Assembly (NCBI GenBank): GCA_030158485.1
Contig: JAOASS010000016.1
Coordinates: forward strand, 171,398 to 235,397
Length of the DNA stretch: 64,000 nucleotides
DNA from: Pseudobdellovibrionaceae bacterium
GTDB taxonomy: Bacteria; Bdellovibrionota; Bdellovibrionia; Bdellovibrionales; Bdellovibrionaceae
Reading direction: 5' to 3'
The notes below the pieces were generated by a model. It had not been told where the DNA came from and made no database searches. It saw only the letters and a program-made list of their open reading frames with translations. Below are positions 52,277-61,054 of the stretch, in pieces (positions within the stretch are counted from its first letter, which is position 1; every line of letters starts with the position of its first letter). Made by a program: the position numbers and the translations under genes.

Positions 52277-54028
52277 ATGCAGAATCTTGAATTTTCAAAT
52301 ATGTCACTCAGCCCCGCTATGATCCAATCTCTTGGCATGATGGGATATACCAAACCAACTCCAATTCAAGCAGAAGTGATCACACACTTAATGAAAGAAG
52401 AAACTTTGGACCTTGTTGCTTTGGCACAGACGGGTTCTGGAAAAACAGCCGCTTTTGGCGTTCCACTTCTCGAAAAACTTGATGCGGGCCTGAATCAAGT
52501 TCAAGCTCTTGTTTTAGCTCCTACCAGAGAACTTGCGGCACAAATCGAAGAAATTTTAAGTAAGCTCATGAAGCCATTAGGTTTAAGATCTATGACTATT
52601 TATGGTGGACAAAGTTATTCTATACAGCGTGATAATATCAGAAGAAAGCCCCATGTTCTTATTGCAACCCCCGGTCGTTTGATTGATTTATTAAATCAAA
52701 AACTTGTTGATCTAACTCAAATAAAAGTTTTAGTCCTTGATGAAGCTGATCGAATGCTTTCAATGGGATTTGAAGAAGATCTTCAGGCTATTTTAAACTT
52801 CACTCATCAAAAAGACGATAAAAATCATGACCGTGCTTCTTGCCAGACCTGGTTGTTTTCAGCGACGATGGCACCTGGAATTAAACGAATTCTTAATCGT
52901 TATCTGAATAAACCAAAAATAGTTGAACAAGTTTCTGAAAACCAAGGTGTTTCATCAACTTTGACTCATCATTACGTTGCGGTTAGAAGTGGTTTCCGTA
53001 AGCAAGCTTTACTTCGAATTGTTAAAAGTGTTGATAACTTTTATGGAATTATATTTTGCCAAACAAAAAGAGACGTCAATGACGTTGAAGAATTACTGCG
53101 TGAAAACGATATCACTTGCATGAGTCTTCATGGTGACAAACAACAACGAGAGCGCGAAAGTATTTTAAAAAATTTGAAGAATGAAAAGTTTCAAATTTTG
53201 ATTGCAACAGACGTAGCTGCGCGCGGCCTTGATGTTAAAAATTTAACCCATGTTATCCATTTCTCGTTACCAATCGAAATTGAATCGTATATTCACCGAT
53301 CAGGTCGAACAGGACGAAATGGTGAAAATGGACTTGTTGTTAGCATCATGGAGCCTTCTGATTTTTCAAAACTAAGTCGTTTGCAAAGACTAACTAAAAT
53401 TCAATTCACAGCTTATCCGATGAAAAATACAGGCGAAGTATTAAAAGGTATTGTTAAAGGCGAGTTAGAATCTTTAAGTAAAAATAAAGGTGATTCTCAT
53501 ATCATGCAGGAACTTAAAAAAATCTGCGGTGAATTACTCACAGAGCAAGAAACGAATCTCTATTCGACAGCGGAATGGATGGCTGCAGTTATTAACTCAA
53601 AAATGCGTGATCAAAGCATTTGGAGAGATGATATTTATATCAACGACTTTTCGTCTAAAGCACGCACCGGTGGTGGATCAGGTGGCGGTGGATTCCGTGG
53701 CGGCTATGATCGAGGTGGTGACAGAGGCGGATTCCGTGGCGGTGATCGTCGTGGAAGTGGAAGCCGAAGCGCCGGCGGTGGTGAAAGACGTGGCGGATAT
53801 TCAGCAGATCGACGCGATGAAGGCGGCGGGTACTCGGCACCTAGAAGTCGTGATGAAAACGCGGGAAGTAGCGATTCAAGAAGCAGTCGTTTCGAAAATC
53901 GCAGGTCTGAAGAACCGCGTTCTGCAGGTCCTCGAAGTGAATCACGAAGGCCTTCGGCAGCAAGTGCAACTCAATCAAAAGAAGGAGCACGATCAAAGCC
54001 TCGCTACGTTTCTAAGAAAAAATATTAA
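52277..54028 (+). CDS. DEAD-box RNA helicase with Arg/Gly-rich tail (DeaD/RhlE type)
   Basis: 583 residues from the ATG at 52277 (a GTG at 52256 is possible; neither has a strong ribosome site). Q-motif FSNMSLSPAMIQSLG, Walker A AQTGSGKTAAFG, PTRELAAQI, TPGRLIDLL, DEADRMLSMGF, SATMAP, ATDVAARGLDV and HRSGRTGRNGENG give the two-RecA core (about 1-375). A linker with a helical part follows (to about 460), then about 120 residues of Arg/Gly/Ser/Asp-rich, disordered sequence ending in RSKPRYVSKKKY. It unwinds structured RNA, probably in ribosome assembly or cold adaptation. Confidence 0.94.
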   Translation: MQNLEFSNMSLSPAMIQSLGMMGYTKPTPIQAEVITHLMKEETLDLVALAQTGSGKTAAFGVPLLEKLDAGLNQVQALVLAPTRELAAQIEEILSKLMKPLGLRSMTIYGGQSYSIQRDNIRRKPHVLIATPGRLIDLLNQKLVDLTQIKVLVLDEADRMLSMGFEEDLQAILNFTHQKDDKNHDRASCQTWLFSATMAPGIKRILNRYLNKPKIVEQVSENQGVSSTLTHHYVAVRSGFRKQALLRIVKSVDNFYGIIFCQTKRDVNDVEELLRENDITCMSLHGDKQQRERESILKNLKNEKFQILIATDVAARGLDVKNLTHVIHFSLPIEIESYIHRSGRTGRNGENGLVVSIMEPSDFSKLSRLQRLTKIQFTAYPMKNTGEVLKGIVKGELESLSKNKGDSHIMQELKKICGELLTEQETNLYSTAEWMAAVINSKMRDQSIWRDDIYINDFSSKARTGGGSGGGGFRGGYDRGGDRGGFRGGDRRGSGSRSAGGGERRGGYSADRRDEGGGYSAPRSRDENAGSSDSRSSRFENRRSEEPRSAGPRSESRRPSAASATQSKEGARSKPRYVSKKKY

Positions 54029-55362
54029 TCTTTAAGGTATTGCATTAAAAGGGTGCGAGCTTCTAATTTCGCACCCAAAACTGATAAGAAAATAAAAACT
54101 CCCGCTGTTTTTCGATTTAAAAAGAGAAGTTCTCGTGGGGGAGTTCTAAGCGGAAACTCTTTGACCATTTTGATCGCACCATCCGTAATTCTTCTTGGTA
54201 AATCCGTCTTTTTCCAATCATAAACTTCTGGTCCAAAAGGTTCTACTGTTTCGTAGGATAACTTTTTAAAAATCTGAACAAACTCTGGATTATCATTTTT
54301 CTTCAAAAAGTCTAAATTATAACAAGCTTCTTCAAACTCTTCATTCTGAGTGACTAGACTTCGAATAAGCTTTTTATAGTTTAGCATAAAATCCTCACCA
54401 AATTCTTTAGTAGCTCCGAAATCAAAAAGGACAATTTGGTCTTGTCCAGATGGATCAATTCTTAATCGGTAATTTCCCAGGTGAGGATCTGTTTGTATAA
54501 AGCGCCATTGAAAAATTTCTTTAAAATAAAGTTCTAAGAAATGACTGGAAAGTCTGTTTCTTCTTTCTTGGCTTAAGGATTGTATTAATGGATCATCCGC
54601 TTTGAGGCCGCGTTCAAAGCTCATGGCAATTATTTTCGTAGAACTATAGCGAGAAAAATATTTTGGAACGATATATCTTGAGTCTTTTTTTAGAAGTTCA
54701 CGATATTTTTCCATCAGTCTGACTTCGTATTGGTAGTCCATTTCTTGGATCAGCATTTCTTTCATTTCTTCAAGAACTGAATCAAGTGAACCATCTATTG
54801 GAAAAACTTTAATCAGATTAAGGAAATTTTTAATAGCCTTGATATCACTATTGATTGCTTTGTCGACTCCTGGATATTGGATTTTTAGGACAATTGAAGC
54901 GCCAGTTTCTTTTATTCGGGCTCTGTGAACTTGTCCGAGAGAAGCGCAAGCAAGGGCTTCAGTTTCAATTTCCAACTCTTTTAGCAATTCGGGACCTAAT
55001 TGCTTTTCAAGAATATTTTTAATTTGAGACCATTCCATCGAAGGAGTGTCATTCTGAAGTGTTTTTAAATAATTATTTACTTCAGGTGGTAAGAAATGTT
55101 CACCCAATACTGAAAGCATTTGGCCTGCTTTCATCAAAGAACCTTTAAGCTCACCTAACTCTTTCGAAAAAATTTGAGCTTGAGATGTTAGATATTTAAT
55201 CCAAGCCTCATCACGTTCTTCTTTATTTTTTAAAAAGTTACTCACTTTCTGGGTGGCGAGACTGGCACCGGCTCCGACAGTTAATTTAGCTAAACTCAAG
55301 CTTCTGGATAGAAAACCTGACTTAATATTTTTTATTGTTTTTTGCTTTTTATTTTCTGCCAC
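54025..55362 (-). CDS. ABC1/AarF/UbiB-family atypical kinase-like protein
   Basis: 445 residues. SLMKAGQMLSVLGEHFLP holds the KxGQ motif, ACASLGQVHRARI the Ala-rich nucleotide loop, VLKIQYPGV the invariant Lys, TDPHLGNYRL the catalytic loop and VLFDFGATKEF the DFG-like metal site. The family is linked to coenzyme Q synthesis (UbiB) and lipid homeostasis and acts at membranes, though no membrane anchor is obvious here. The stop interlocks with that of the helicase gene, and the DUF2177 gene upstream is 18 bases away. Confidence 0.92.
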   Translation of the reverse strand: MAENKKQKTIKNIKSGFLSRSLSLAKLTVGAGASLATQKVSNFLKNKEERDEAWIKYLTSQAQIFSKELGELKGSLMKAGQMLSVLGEHFLPPEVNNYLKTLQNDTPSMEWSQIKNILEKQLGPELLKELEIETEALACASLGQVHRARIKETGASIVLKIQYPGVDKAINSDIKAIKNFLNLIKVFPIDGSLDSVLEEMKEMLIQEMDYQYEVRLMEKYRELLKKDSRYIVPKYFSRYSSTKIIAMSFERGLKADDPLIQSLSQERRNRLSSHFLELYFKEIFQWRFIQTDPHLGNYRLRIDPSGQDQIVLFDFGATKEFGEDFMLNYKKLIRSLVTQNEEFEEACYNLDFLKKNDNPEFVQIFKKLSYETVEPFGPEVYDWKKTDLPRRITDGAIKMVKEFPLRTPPRELLFLNRKTAGVFIFLSVLGAKLEARTLLMQYLKD

Positions 55363-55380
55363 AAAGTTTTGAGCCCTTTA

Positions 55381-55800
55381 TTAAGACGCGAACTTGTTAT
55401 TTACTAATGTGACAAGAGCAGAAACAGTTCCGCATAATAAAGTGCCCCATGCGACATCAACCAAAGTCATTTTGAGCGACCAGTTCTGTAAAGTTGAAAG
55501 ATTTGTAAAGTCATAAACTGCATAAATGACAAAACCTAAAGCGGCTCCTGATAGAAAGCTTGGTATTAAGTCTGTTGATCGAGGTAAAATAAAAAAAGTG
55601 ATTCCAAAAGCAAGTGTTACGTAAACAACAGCTGCTGCCCAAAGTATCGGGTTGAACTGTCCATCAATGGTTCGAGCTAATGTGCCAAGTTCAATTCGGT
55701 AGAAGTGCTTCATCACGAAGCCAAGCCAAATTGTATCAAGTACAAGTACAAAAAAAAGTGACAGAAAAAACTGAATTAAAAATTTCATCAGAATGATCAT
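55381..55800 (-). CDS. DUF2177 family membrane protein
   Basis: 139 residues with four membrane helices. LVLDTIWLGFVMKHFYRIELG, AAVVYVTLAFGITFFIL, GFVIYAVYDFTNLSTLQNWSL and MTLVDVAWGTLLCG match the DUF2177 pattern (conserved D-x-x-W near the start and YDFTN later). Function is unknown. A start at the next ATG (55788) would give 135 residues. It lies 18 bases before the ABC1 kinase gene on the same strand. Confidence 0.85.
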   Translation of the reverse strand: MIILMKFLIQFFLSLFFVLVLDTIWLGFVMKHFYRIELGTLARTIDGQFNPILWAAAVVYVTLAFGITFFILPRSTDLIPSFLSGAALGFVIYAVYDFTNLSTLQNWSLKMTLVDVAWGTLLCGTVSALVTLVNNKFAS

Positions 55801-55855
55801 TCATCAATAATCATAGATGCGCAACCTCAACTTTGATTATCTAACAAAGAGACAG

Positions 55856-56629
55856 TTAGTCAAAAAACAAAGTTTGAAGCTCTATGTATTTTAAATCTTT
55901 CTTCTTTTCTTTAACTATCAATTCAAATTTGTTGTTCTTGCAGGTTACTGATTTATTTTTTTTCTTTTGATAGCCTCGGTTGTCGTACCAAACAAGGCCC
56001 GCTTTCTTTTTACCTAAACATGAACCTACTACGACAATATCAGTTTCTTCATCTGAACCGTTGTCATCGGCATCAATGGGAAGCGTTTGATCTTCTGGTA
56101 TGCTTGTATCAACTGGAGTTTCAGCGGGTGAAATTTCCGTTGGATTTGAAATTTCGATGGTTTCAAGTAGAGGAATCGGTATGGGTTCTGCTGAAAGCTC
56201 GAGCACTGGCTCTGAGATCGTTTTAGGATCAGAAGGGTCTTGTAAAAAGTCGGTTTCGGGAGTTTTGATGTCAATGACTGTTGAAACATCAATTACTTCA
56301 GCTGCAGGCGAAGTCGGTGTTTCTTCAATCTCGGCAATTGTAGGTGGTTTTAATGCTGCAGGATCATCTTGTTGGAGGTCACTTCTATCATCCTCTCTTT
56401 CAAAATCAAATTGTGGGTCAGCATCAGTTTGTGGATTCGGACTTTCCGAAATGGCAGGAAGGGGCTCGCTGATAAGAACTGGTTCTGTTGGAGTGAGTGG
56501 CCTATCCGCTGAAGGTAGGCCACTGGCATCAGTCGGTGAAGCAGACTTCGAAGCATTGTCTAAACTACAGGCACTTAGAATAAGTCCTAATAAAATGGTG
56601 AAAGAAAATTGAATCAAGTATCGCACCAT
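55856..56629 (-). CDS. Acidic Pro/Glu-rich lipoprotein
   Basis: 257 residues. The signal sequence ends in ILSACSLD, a lipobox (Cys21). Residues 25-195 are low complexity, rich in Pro, Glu, Asp, Ser, Ile and Thr, with irregular repeats like EISNPTEISPAETP. A small C-terminal domain follows (about 198-257, DIVVVGSCLGKKKAGLVWYD, YIELQTLFFD), with two cysteines. It probably acts as a spacer carrying a small domain from the membrane. No family is recognised. Confidence 0.75.
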   Translation of the reverse strand: MVRYLIQFSFTILLGLILSACSLDNASKSASPTDASGLPSADRPLTPTEPVLISEPLPAISESPNPQTDADPQFDFEREDDRSDLQQDDPAALKPPTIAEIEETPTSPAAEVIDVSTVIDIKTPETDFLQDPSDPKTISEPVLELSAEPIPIPLLETIEISNPTEISPAETPVDTSIPEDQTLPIDADDNGSDEETDIVVVGSCLGKKKAGLVWYDNRGYQKKKNKSVTCKNNKFELIVKEKKKDLKYIELQTLFFD

Positions 56630-56742
56630 TTTGCGGCTCTCCTGTTTGATGCCTTCAGTTAAGTATCGGTATTCATCCTGAATAAATAACGTGTGATAGA
56701 TAATTTGTTTTATGAAGTCTAGTGTCTCAAATTAAAACTGAA

Positions 56743-57648
56743 TTATGAATCCTTGATCCAAGTCACTTCATGTTTGTTGTGACAAAGATGAAAGACTCGT
56801 GAACCTGGGATACTTAAAAAGGCATCGGTTGTGACAAAGTCTGTTGCTCCCTTGTACTTAAGGGTGCAAATAAATCGAAGGTCTGGATATCTTTTGATCC
56901 ATTTTTTGACTAAATTTAAAAGATCTTGAGGGTCGCAAATAATATCAGAAAAAAACCAATCGGGTTTCTTAATTTTTGAGGGATCTAGTTTAAAAGCATC
57001 TTGTTTTATAAATTCAATATTGGGTAAAGCCAGAATGTTTGGATCAAGAGGAGCTTTGTCCACACTTATAACCTTGCATCCGATTGTCTGTAGAACCCAA
57101 GTCCAACCACCAGGGCAAGAACCCATATCAATGACAACATGGTTTTTTTCAGGAGGTTTAACATGCAAAGTGAAAGTTTCCCAAAGCTTTAAGTAAGCCC
57201 GAGAAGGTGGGGTTGCTGTTTCTTCAACGAATTCAATTTTTCCGATAGGAAATGGATTTAAAGTCGATGGGCATTTAAGCATTTTTTTTTCTTCCAGCAG
57301 GCACCAGAAACCAAAATCGTGATTTGATAATTTTTCTAAAAATTTGATTTTTTTAAATTTTCCACGGGATACTTTTTCCTGAATGAGTTCAGTTCTTCTG
57401 TGCATGTGAAACGAATAGGCAGCCCATTTTTTATTTTCCGCTTTGAGCTTTTTAGCAGCATCATTGATCGAATCAATTTTAATGATATCGAATTTTGTCA
57501 GTTTAAGTTGGGCCCATACAAGATTAAGATCAAGATCTAATAAAAAGAGGCGACCATTTCGGATCACCACTTCTTTTGGTGCACGATAGTTTATTTCGCT
57601 CAGAAGCTCATTTTCATAGCCTTCAAATGCGAGATAAGCGAAACTCAC
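56743..57648 (-). CDS. RlmM-like 23S rRNA 2'-O-methyltransferase
   Basis: 301 residues from the GTG at 57648, whose first base is the last base of the previous stop (TAGTG), giving tight coupling. A frame upstream could start at 57696. The N-terminal part (VSFAYLAFEGYENELLSEI) looks like the THUMP-type half of RlmM. The FtsJ-like domain has SRAYLKLWE, VIDMGSCPGGWTWVL (SAM site), SVDKAPLDP and SDIICDP, and ends KHEVTWIKDS. RlmM methylates C2498 of 23S rRNA. That target is inferred from similarity. Confidence 0.85.
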   Translation of the reverse strand: MSFAYLAFEGYENELLSEINYRAPKEVVIRNGRLFLLDLDLNLVWAQLKLTKFDIIKIDSINDAAKKLKAENKKWAAYSFHMHRRTELIQEKVSRGKFKKIKFLEKLSNHDFGFWCLLEEKKMLKCPSTLNPFPIGKIEFVEETATPPSRAYLKLWETFTLHVKPPEKNHVVIDMGSCPGGWTWVLQTIGCKVISVDKAPLDPNILALPNIEFIKQDAFKLDPSKIKKPDWFFSDIICDPQDLLNLVKKWIKRYPDLRFICTLKYKGATDFVTTDAFLSIPGSRVFHLCHNKHEVTWIKDS

Positions 57649-57944
57649 TACGCAGCGACTTTTTGTGCGGGTCCTAACAGGCCCCGGCTTGAGCATACCG
57701 CTGTTAAATCTGCCCAGAATTTTTCTTTGATTTTAATTTCAGCGGGTCCCATTTTAACTTTTGGAAAATCTGTTTTTTCTGCGTGACTACAGAAGTCAGC
57801 TTCAGAGCAACCTCGAACAACTTTGAGCATCAAATTGAAGTGAACATCGGTGAAAGACTTTTGATCAATCAGCATTTTTTTTAAACCTTGTTCTGGGGTG
57901 TGTGCTAGAAATTGATAAAGGCCTGCGTAATCATATTGATTCAT
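57648..57944 (-). CDS. Small cytosolic protein before the RlmM-like gene
   Basis: 98 residues. No signal peptide or membrane segment. It is mostly helical (YDYAGLYQFLAHTPEQGLKK, FTDVHFNLMLKVV), with three cysteines. No family is recognised. It shares one base with the next gene (stop TAG at 57650-57648 and start GTG at 57648), so it is co-translated with the methyltransferase. The real frame is supported by this coupling and by an ATG preceded by a GAGAAGGAG-like site (bases 57951-57959 read on the minus strand). Confidence 0.7.
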   Translation of the reverse strand: MNQYDYAGLYQFLAHTPEQGLKKMLIDQKSFTDVHFNLMLKVVRGCSEADFCSHAEKTDFPKVKMGPAEIKIKEKFWADLTAVCSSRGLLGPAQKVAA

Positions 57945-58038
57945 TTTTAGACTCCTTCTCGTTAGTCATCTCTTGCAATGTATCGGCGCGATGGTGGTGA
58001 TTCTTGAGCAGACTTAGACTAAGGAATAGTTCTCAATT

Positions 58039-58482
58039 TCAATAGAGCTCACAATAGATTTCAACTGGTTCTTGATCAACGATTCCAATCTGTTCCAAAA
58101 TAATTTTTGAGCCCTGTTTTTTGAAATAGCCTTTCAGGTTCACTTCATCTACTTTTTGATTTTTTTGTTTGATCGTTCGAATATAGTCAAAATTCAAAAT
58201 TTGTTGATTTGAATCTTTCCAATTCATTGCCAGCATGACGTAATCGAGAGTCGATCCATCATTTATTTGGTTCTCAAATTTTCCAGGTATGCTGAGCTGA
58301 CTACCATCAATATCAATTGAATCACAAGTGGGTTGTTGAATATTAAATTCAATAGAGCCTTCCAAGTCCCCAAGCGAAGGGCTTCGGTAAAGACAACTGC
58401 CTGATAAATGGCCTGTTAAATTTAAACAAGCAAGAGCCGCATGAGAAGATAGAAAGAGTGCTAAAAATAAAACAGTATTCAT
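58039..58482 (-). CDS. Small exported protein of unknown function
   Basis: 147 residues with a signal peptide (MNTVLFLALFLSSHAALA). The mature part begins CLNLTGHLSGSCLYR and is beta-rich (GSIEFNIQQPTC, LKGYFKKQGSKIILEQI), with four cysteines that could form two disulfide bonds. The Cys directly after ALA is not a standard lipobox, but lipid anchoring cannot be excluded. No family is recognised. It lies 47 bases after the lipoprotein gene upstream on the same strand. Confidence 0.72.
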   Translation of the reverse strand: MNTVLFLALFLSSHAALACLNLTGHLSGSCLYRSPSLGDLEGSIEFNIQQPTCDSIDIDGSQLSIPGKFENQINDGSTLDYVMLAMNWKDSNQQILNFDYIRTIKQKNQKVDEVNLKGYFKKQGSKIILEQIGIVDQEPVEIYCELY

Positions 58483-58529
58483 GAGTTCTCCTATTTTGAC
58501 TCAATCAAAAAAAGAGAAGATGGGCAAAA

Positions 58530-59636
58530 CTATTGAACGATAACGCGGGGATCAAAGCAATATTCTTGTGGAAAATTTCGCATCGTTTGATGGACTTTTC
58601 CTGTACCGTAAATAATAGCAGTTTTGCGAGATTTCACATCTTGCACATATTGCGGTCTGACTGTTGTCAGTCGAGCTTCGAGTAGAGCCAATGCCCTTGA
58701 CTGATCGTTGGCATTCGGATTTTTTGCAAGCCACTTATTGTAGAGAGCCAAGTGCACGTCGCTAATACTTCCGTTCTGAACAACAATGTCGAAAAAGAAG
58801 AGTAAAAACCTAAGTTCACGAAATTGAAAATAATTAAAATACTCTTTCGCTTTTTTAAAAATCGTAGTCGAAGCGGCCAACTGAAAACTTCGGTAGCCAG
58901 GGCTAATGGCCATATCTTGAAAAGATTTTTTCCAGCGAGCTGAAACTTTTCCATTGGAGTCTAGAATATTTGATTTGGCCCAATTGACCGAATTTGAATT
59001 GTCGTTTAATGCAGTTAAAAAATTATCTTCGTATCCTATTTCAAGTTTGTTAAGAATTTTTTGATCAGAAAATAATTTCCCATCAAAAAAAGTCTGCGAA
59101 ATACCTGGATTTGTTAGATCTTCTTTTTGCCAGTCGTTAAGCATCGATTTTAAATTTCTATAGTCTTGACTGTTAAAAAAAGTCACCATTGTTGAATGGT
59201 GCAGATTGTACATTTGATTCAACCAAGGTTGCAGTGTTCCTTGTCCTAAATTTTGTTGCATGAGACCTAGGCTCATTCCTTGGCCATCTGAATTTCCTGC
59301 AATATTTTTCCAGCCTTCGCGGCCTTCAAAGCTACCCGTAATATTCAGACCTAATGCATAGTAAGTCCATTCGGGTACACTTAATTCCGAAGGCCAATTA
59401 ACACCTTCTAGATCTAATTGACTACAAAGTTTGAGGTCGGAATCTTGTCCTGGTGTTGCAGGAGGGAGTGGTAAGGGAGTTTCTTTGGGGGGTTCCGTTG
59501 GATTGGGAATCGGATCATCACTTACAACATCGCGATTTGATTTATTATCCAAGAGTTCTTTTTTTTGGGGCGAACAGGCATTCAGAACAACAACAACAAC
59601 CATCATGATAAAAAGCATGCTTTTATGAAACATCAT
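58530..59636 (-). CDS. Lipoprotein with a lysozyme-like (murein hydrolase) domain
   Basis: 368 residues. MFHKSMLFIMMVVVVVLNAC ends in a lipobox-like Cys, then comes a Pro/Thr linker (to about residue 70). The domain from about 85 reads TGSFEGREGWKNIAGNSDGQGMSLGLMQQNLGQGTLQ (in parts): GSFEG followed by a D-G-Q-G-x-S-x-G-L-x-Q-Q-N pattern, as in lysozyme-like enzymes where the Glu is the catalytic acid. The remaining part is helical. Probably a surface or periplasmic murein hydrolase. The family name is uncertain. Confidence 0.72.
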   Translation of the reverse strand: MMFHKSMLFIMMVVVVVLNACSPQKKELLDNKSNRDVVSDDPIPNPTEPPKETPLPLPPATPGQDSDLKLCSQLDLEGVNWPSELSVPEWTYYALGLNITGSFEGREGWKNIAGNSDGQGMSLGLMQQNLGQGTLQPWLNQMYNLHHSTMVTFFNSQDYRNLKSMLNDWQKEDLTNPGISQTFFDGKLFSDQKILNKLEIGYEDNFLTALNDNSNSVNWAKSNILDSNGKVSARWKKSFQDMAISPGYRSFQLAASTTIFKKAKEYFNYFQFRELRFLLFFFDIVVQNGSISDVHLALYNKWLAKNPNANDQSRALALLEARLTTVRPQYVQDVKSRKTAIIYGTGKVHQTMRNFPQEYCFDPRVIVQ

Positions 59637-59802
59637 GCAAAGCTATCGGTTCATTCCGAGACAGACTGAATTAAATCTGGTCTTTAGTTAGATGCTTATT
59701 TCTTCAATTAAGACTTTAGTTGTGAACAAGGCTTCATATACATTTTTAGAAATTTATATTAAACTGTTTGCATTGAAGATGTGGCAACAGGAGGCTCTTG
59801 GT

Positions 59803-60282
59803 ATGGATAAGCAAAAATTACTTGAAAGTATGCGAGAGCAACTGGAACAAAATCGTCTCATTTTAATCGAAGCCACCCAAGCGACCTACGAAGCGGCAAC
59901 TCACGAAGAAAGTAAGCCTGAAAATGAATACGATACTCGAGGTTTAGAAGCTTCTTATTTGGCAGGCGCACAATCTAAACGTGTCGGTGAAATCGAAGAA
60001 GCGCTTTTGATTTGCAATCAGATTAAATTAAAAAATTTTACTGAACATGATTCCATCGCACCGACAGCAGTTGTTGAATTGGATTCTGATAAAAAAAGAT
60101 CTTTTGTTTTTTTAATGCCTCAGGGTGGTGGCATGAGTCTGAAGCAAAATGGAAAATCTATTCAAGTTATTACAGGACATAGTCCTTTAGGTGAAGCGCT
60201 TATCGGTCTTAAAGTAGGTGCAAGTGCAGTTGTGGATACGGGTCGCCATGAAAAAGAATATGAAATTATTCGTATCTGGTAA
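59803..60282 (+). CDS. GreA/GreB-family transcript cleavage-type factor
   Basis: 159 residues from the ATG at 59803 (AGGAGG eight bases upstream). An N-terminal coiled coil (about 1-75, KLLESMREQLEQNRLILIEA, EASYLAGAQSKRVGEIEEAL) is followed by a C-terminal FKBP-like domain ending GHSPLGEALIGLKVGA, the family signature. The tip of the coil reads ESKPENEYDTRG instead of the classic acidic pair of GreA, so cleavage activity is not certain. It should bind the secondary channel of RNA polymerase. Monocistronic. Confidence 0.85.
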   Translation: MDKQKLLESMREQLEQNRLILIEATQATYEAATHEESKPENEYDTRGLEASYLAGAQSKRVGEIEEALLICNQIKLKNFTEHDSIAPTAVVELDSDKKRSFVFLMPQGGGMSLKQNGKSIQVITGHSPLGEALIGLKVGASAVVDTGRHEKEYEIIRIW

Positions 60283-60334
60283 ACCCGTAGAACCGTTTAA
60301 TATTCATTTCAAATTTATAAGAGGGCTCGAATAT

Positions 60335-60646
60335 CTAAAAGAAAATTTGTACTTTTTCTTTATCAATATTTGGCAAATACGATTTAGCTAAGTCCTCATA
60401 TTTAACAAGATCAACTTTAATAGTTAATTGAGAATCCTCGAGGTTTTCCTTTATTTGTGAAATTAAACTCGCTGAAATTGAGTTCTCTGAAGTCTCAATA
60501 TATAAAATATCAATGTCTGAAAAAGGATGCTGTGTTCCCCTAGCTCTTGACCCAAATACGTAGAGTTTGGCGCCGTGAGATATCAGAGGTTCAATGAGTA
60601 ATTTTTTTATGATTTGATACTGCTTTTCTTGAAGACCCCAGTTCAT
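60335..60646 (-). CDS. MNT-type nucleotidyltransferase (antitoxin-like partner of HEPN)
   Basis: 103 residues. YVFGSRARGTQHPFSDIDIL has the GSxAxG and DxD motifs of minimal nucleotidyltransferases. In MntA/HepT modules this protein neutralises the HEPN partner by adding AMP. The gene starts one base after the stop of the HEPN gene, the usual pair order. Confidence 0.9.
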   Translation of the reverse strand: MNWGLQEKQYQIIKKLLIEPLISHGAKLYVFGSRARGTQHPFSDIDILYIETSENSISASLISQIKENLEDSQLTIKVDLVKYEDLAKSYLPNIDKEKVQIFF

Positions 60647-60647
60647 T

Positions 60648-61034
60648 TTATATTCTTTGAAGATTGTTAATAAGCATTTGAACTTCAGGAATAAACTTCT
60701 GAATATTCAAAAAAACTTTTTTCGCAATGTCTTCGTCATAGGCATGAGAGGTTTCGTTTCGTGAATCAATAAAGCTAAGCCAGATTTCTGGGTTGACGAT
60801 TAGGTTATTACGGGCCATTTCACGAATCGCAGGTTTTGCAGCTTGGGTTTGAGATCCTAATGCTTTCATACTTGTTTTCCATGCAAGCTCGACACAGTAC
60901 TCAAATCTTTGAAGACACGCATCCCTGAGGGCTTTTTGAACAGCACTATCTTGCAAGTGTGATTCACCCATAAGTTGGAACGATTGAAGAAGAGAGTCTG
61001 ATGCTTTTTTGAGTTCTTCTTTTGAAATTCCCAA
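60648..61034 (-). CDS. HEPN-domain protein (HI0074/nucleotidyltransferase substrate-binding type)
   Basis: 128 residues, all helical. Conserved are FEYCVELAWKTSMKAL and SRNETSHAYDE, where R-N-x-x-x-H is the HEPN ribonuclease-like motif. Together with the MNT gene downstream it forms a HEPN/MNT toxin-antitoxin-type module. Proteins of the HI0074 branch may lack toxicity, so the role is uncertain. It lies 20 bases after the tRNA-Leu gene, in the same direction. Confidence 0.88.
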   Translation of the reverse strand: MGISKEELKKASDSLLQSFQLMGESHLQDSAVQKALRDACLQRFEYCVELAWKTSMKALGSQTQAAKPAIREMARNNLIVNPEIWLSFIDSRNETSHAYDEDIAKKVFLNIQKFIPEVQMLINNLQRI

Positions 61035-61054
61035 AAATAAATCCTTTAAAGATT

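Noticed and set aside
53490-54035. A long frame shifted by one base within the helicase tail
   Set aside because: It results from the repetitive Arg/Gly codons. The helicase frame is continuous through it and has all motifs.
56100-56612. A 170-codon plus-strand frame inside the acidic lipoprotein gene
   Set aside because: It is rich in Gly, Ser and Val only because it mirrors the Pro/Glu/Asp/Thr codons of the opposite gene, which has a lipobox and a consistent start.
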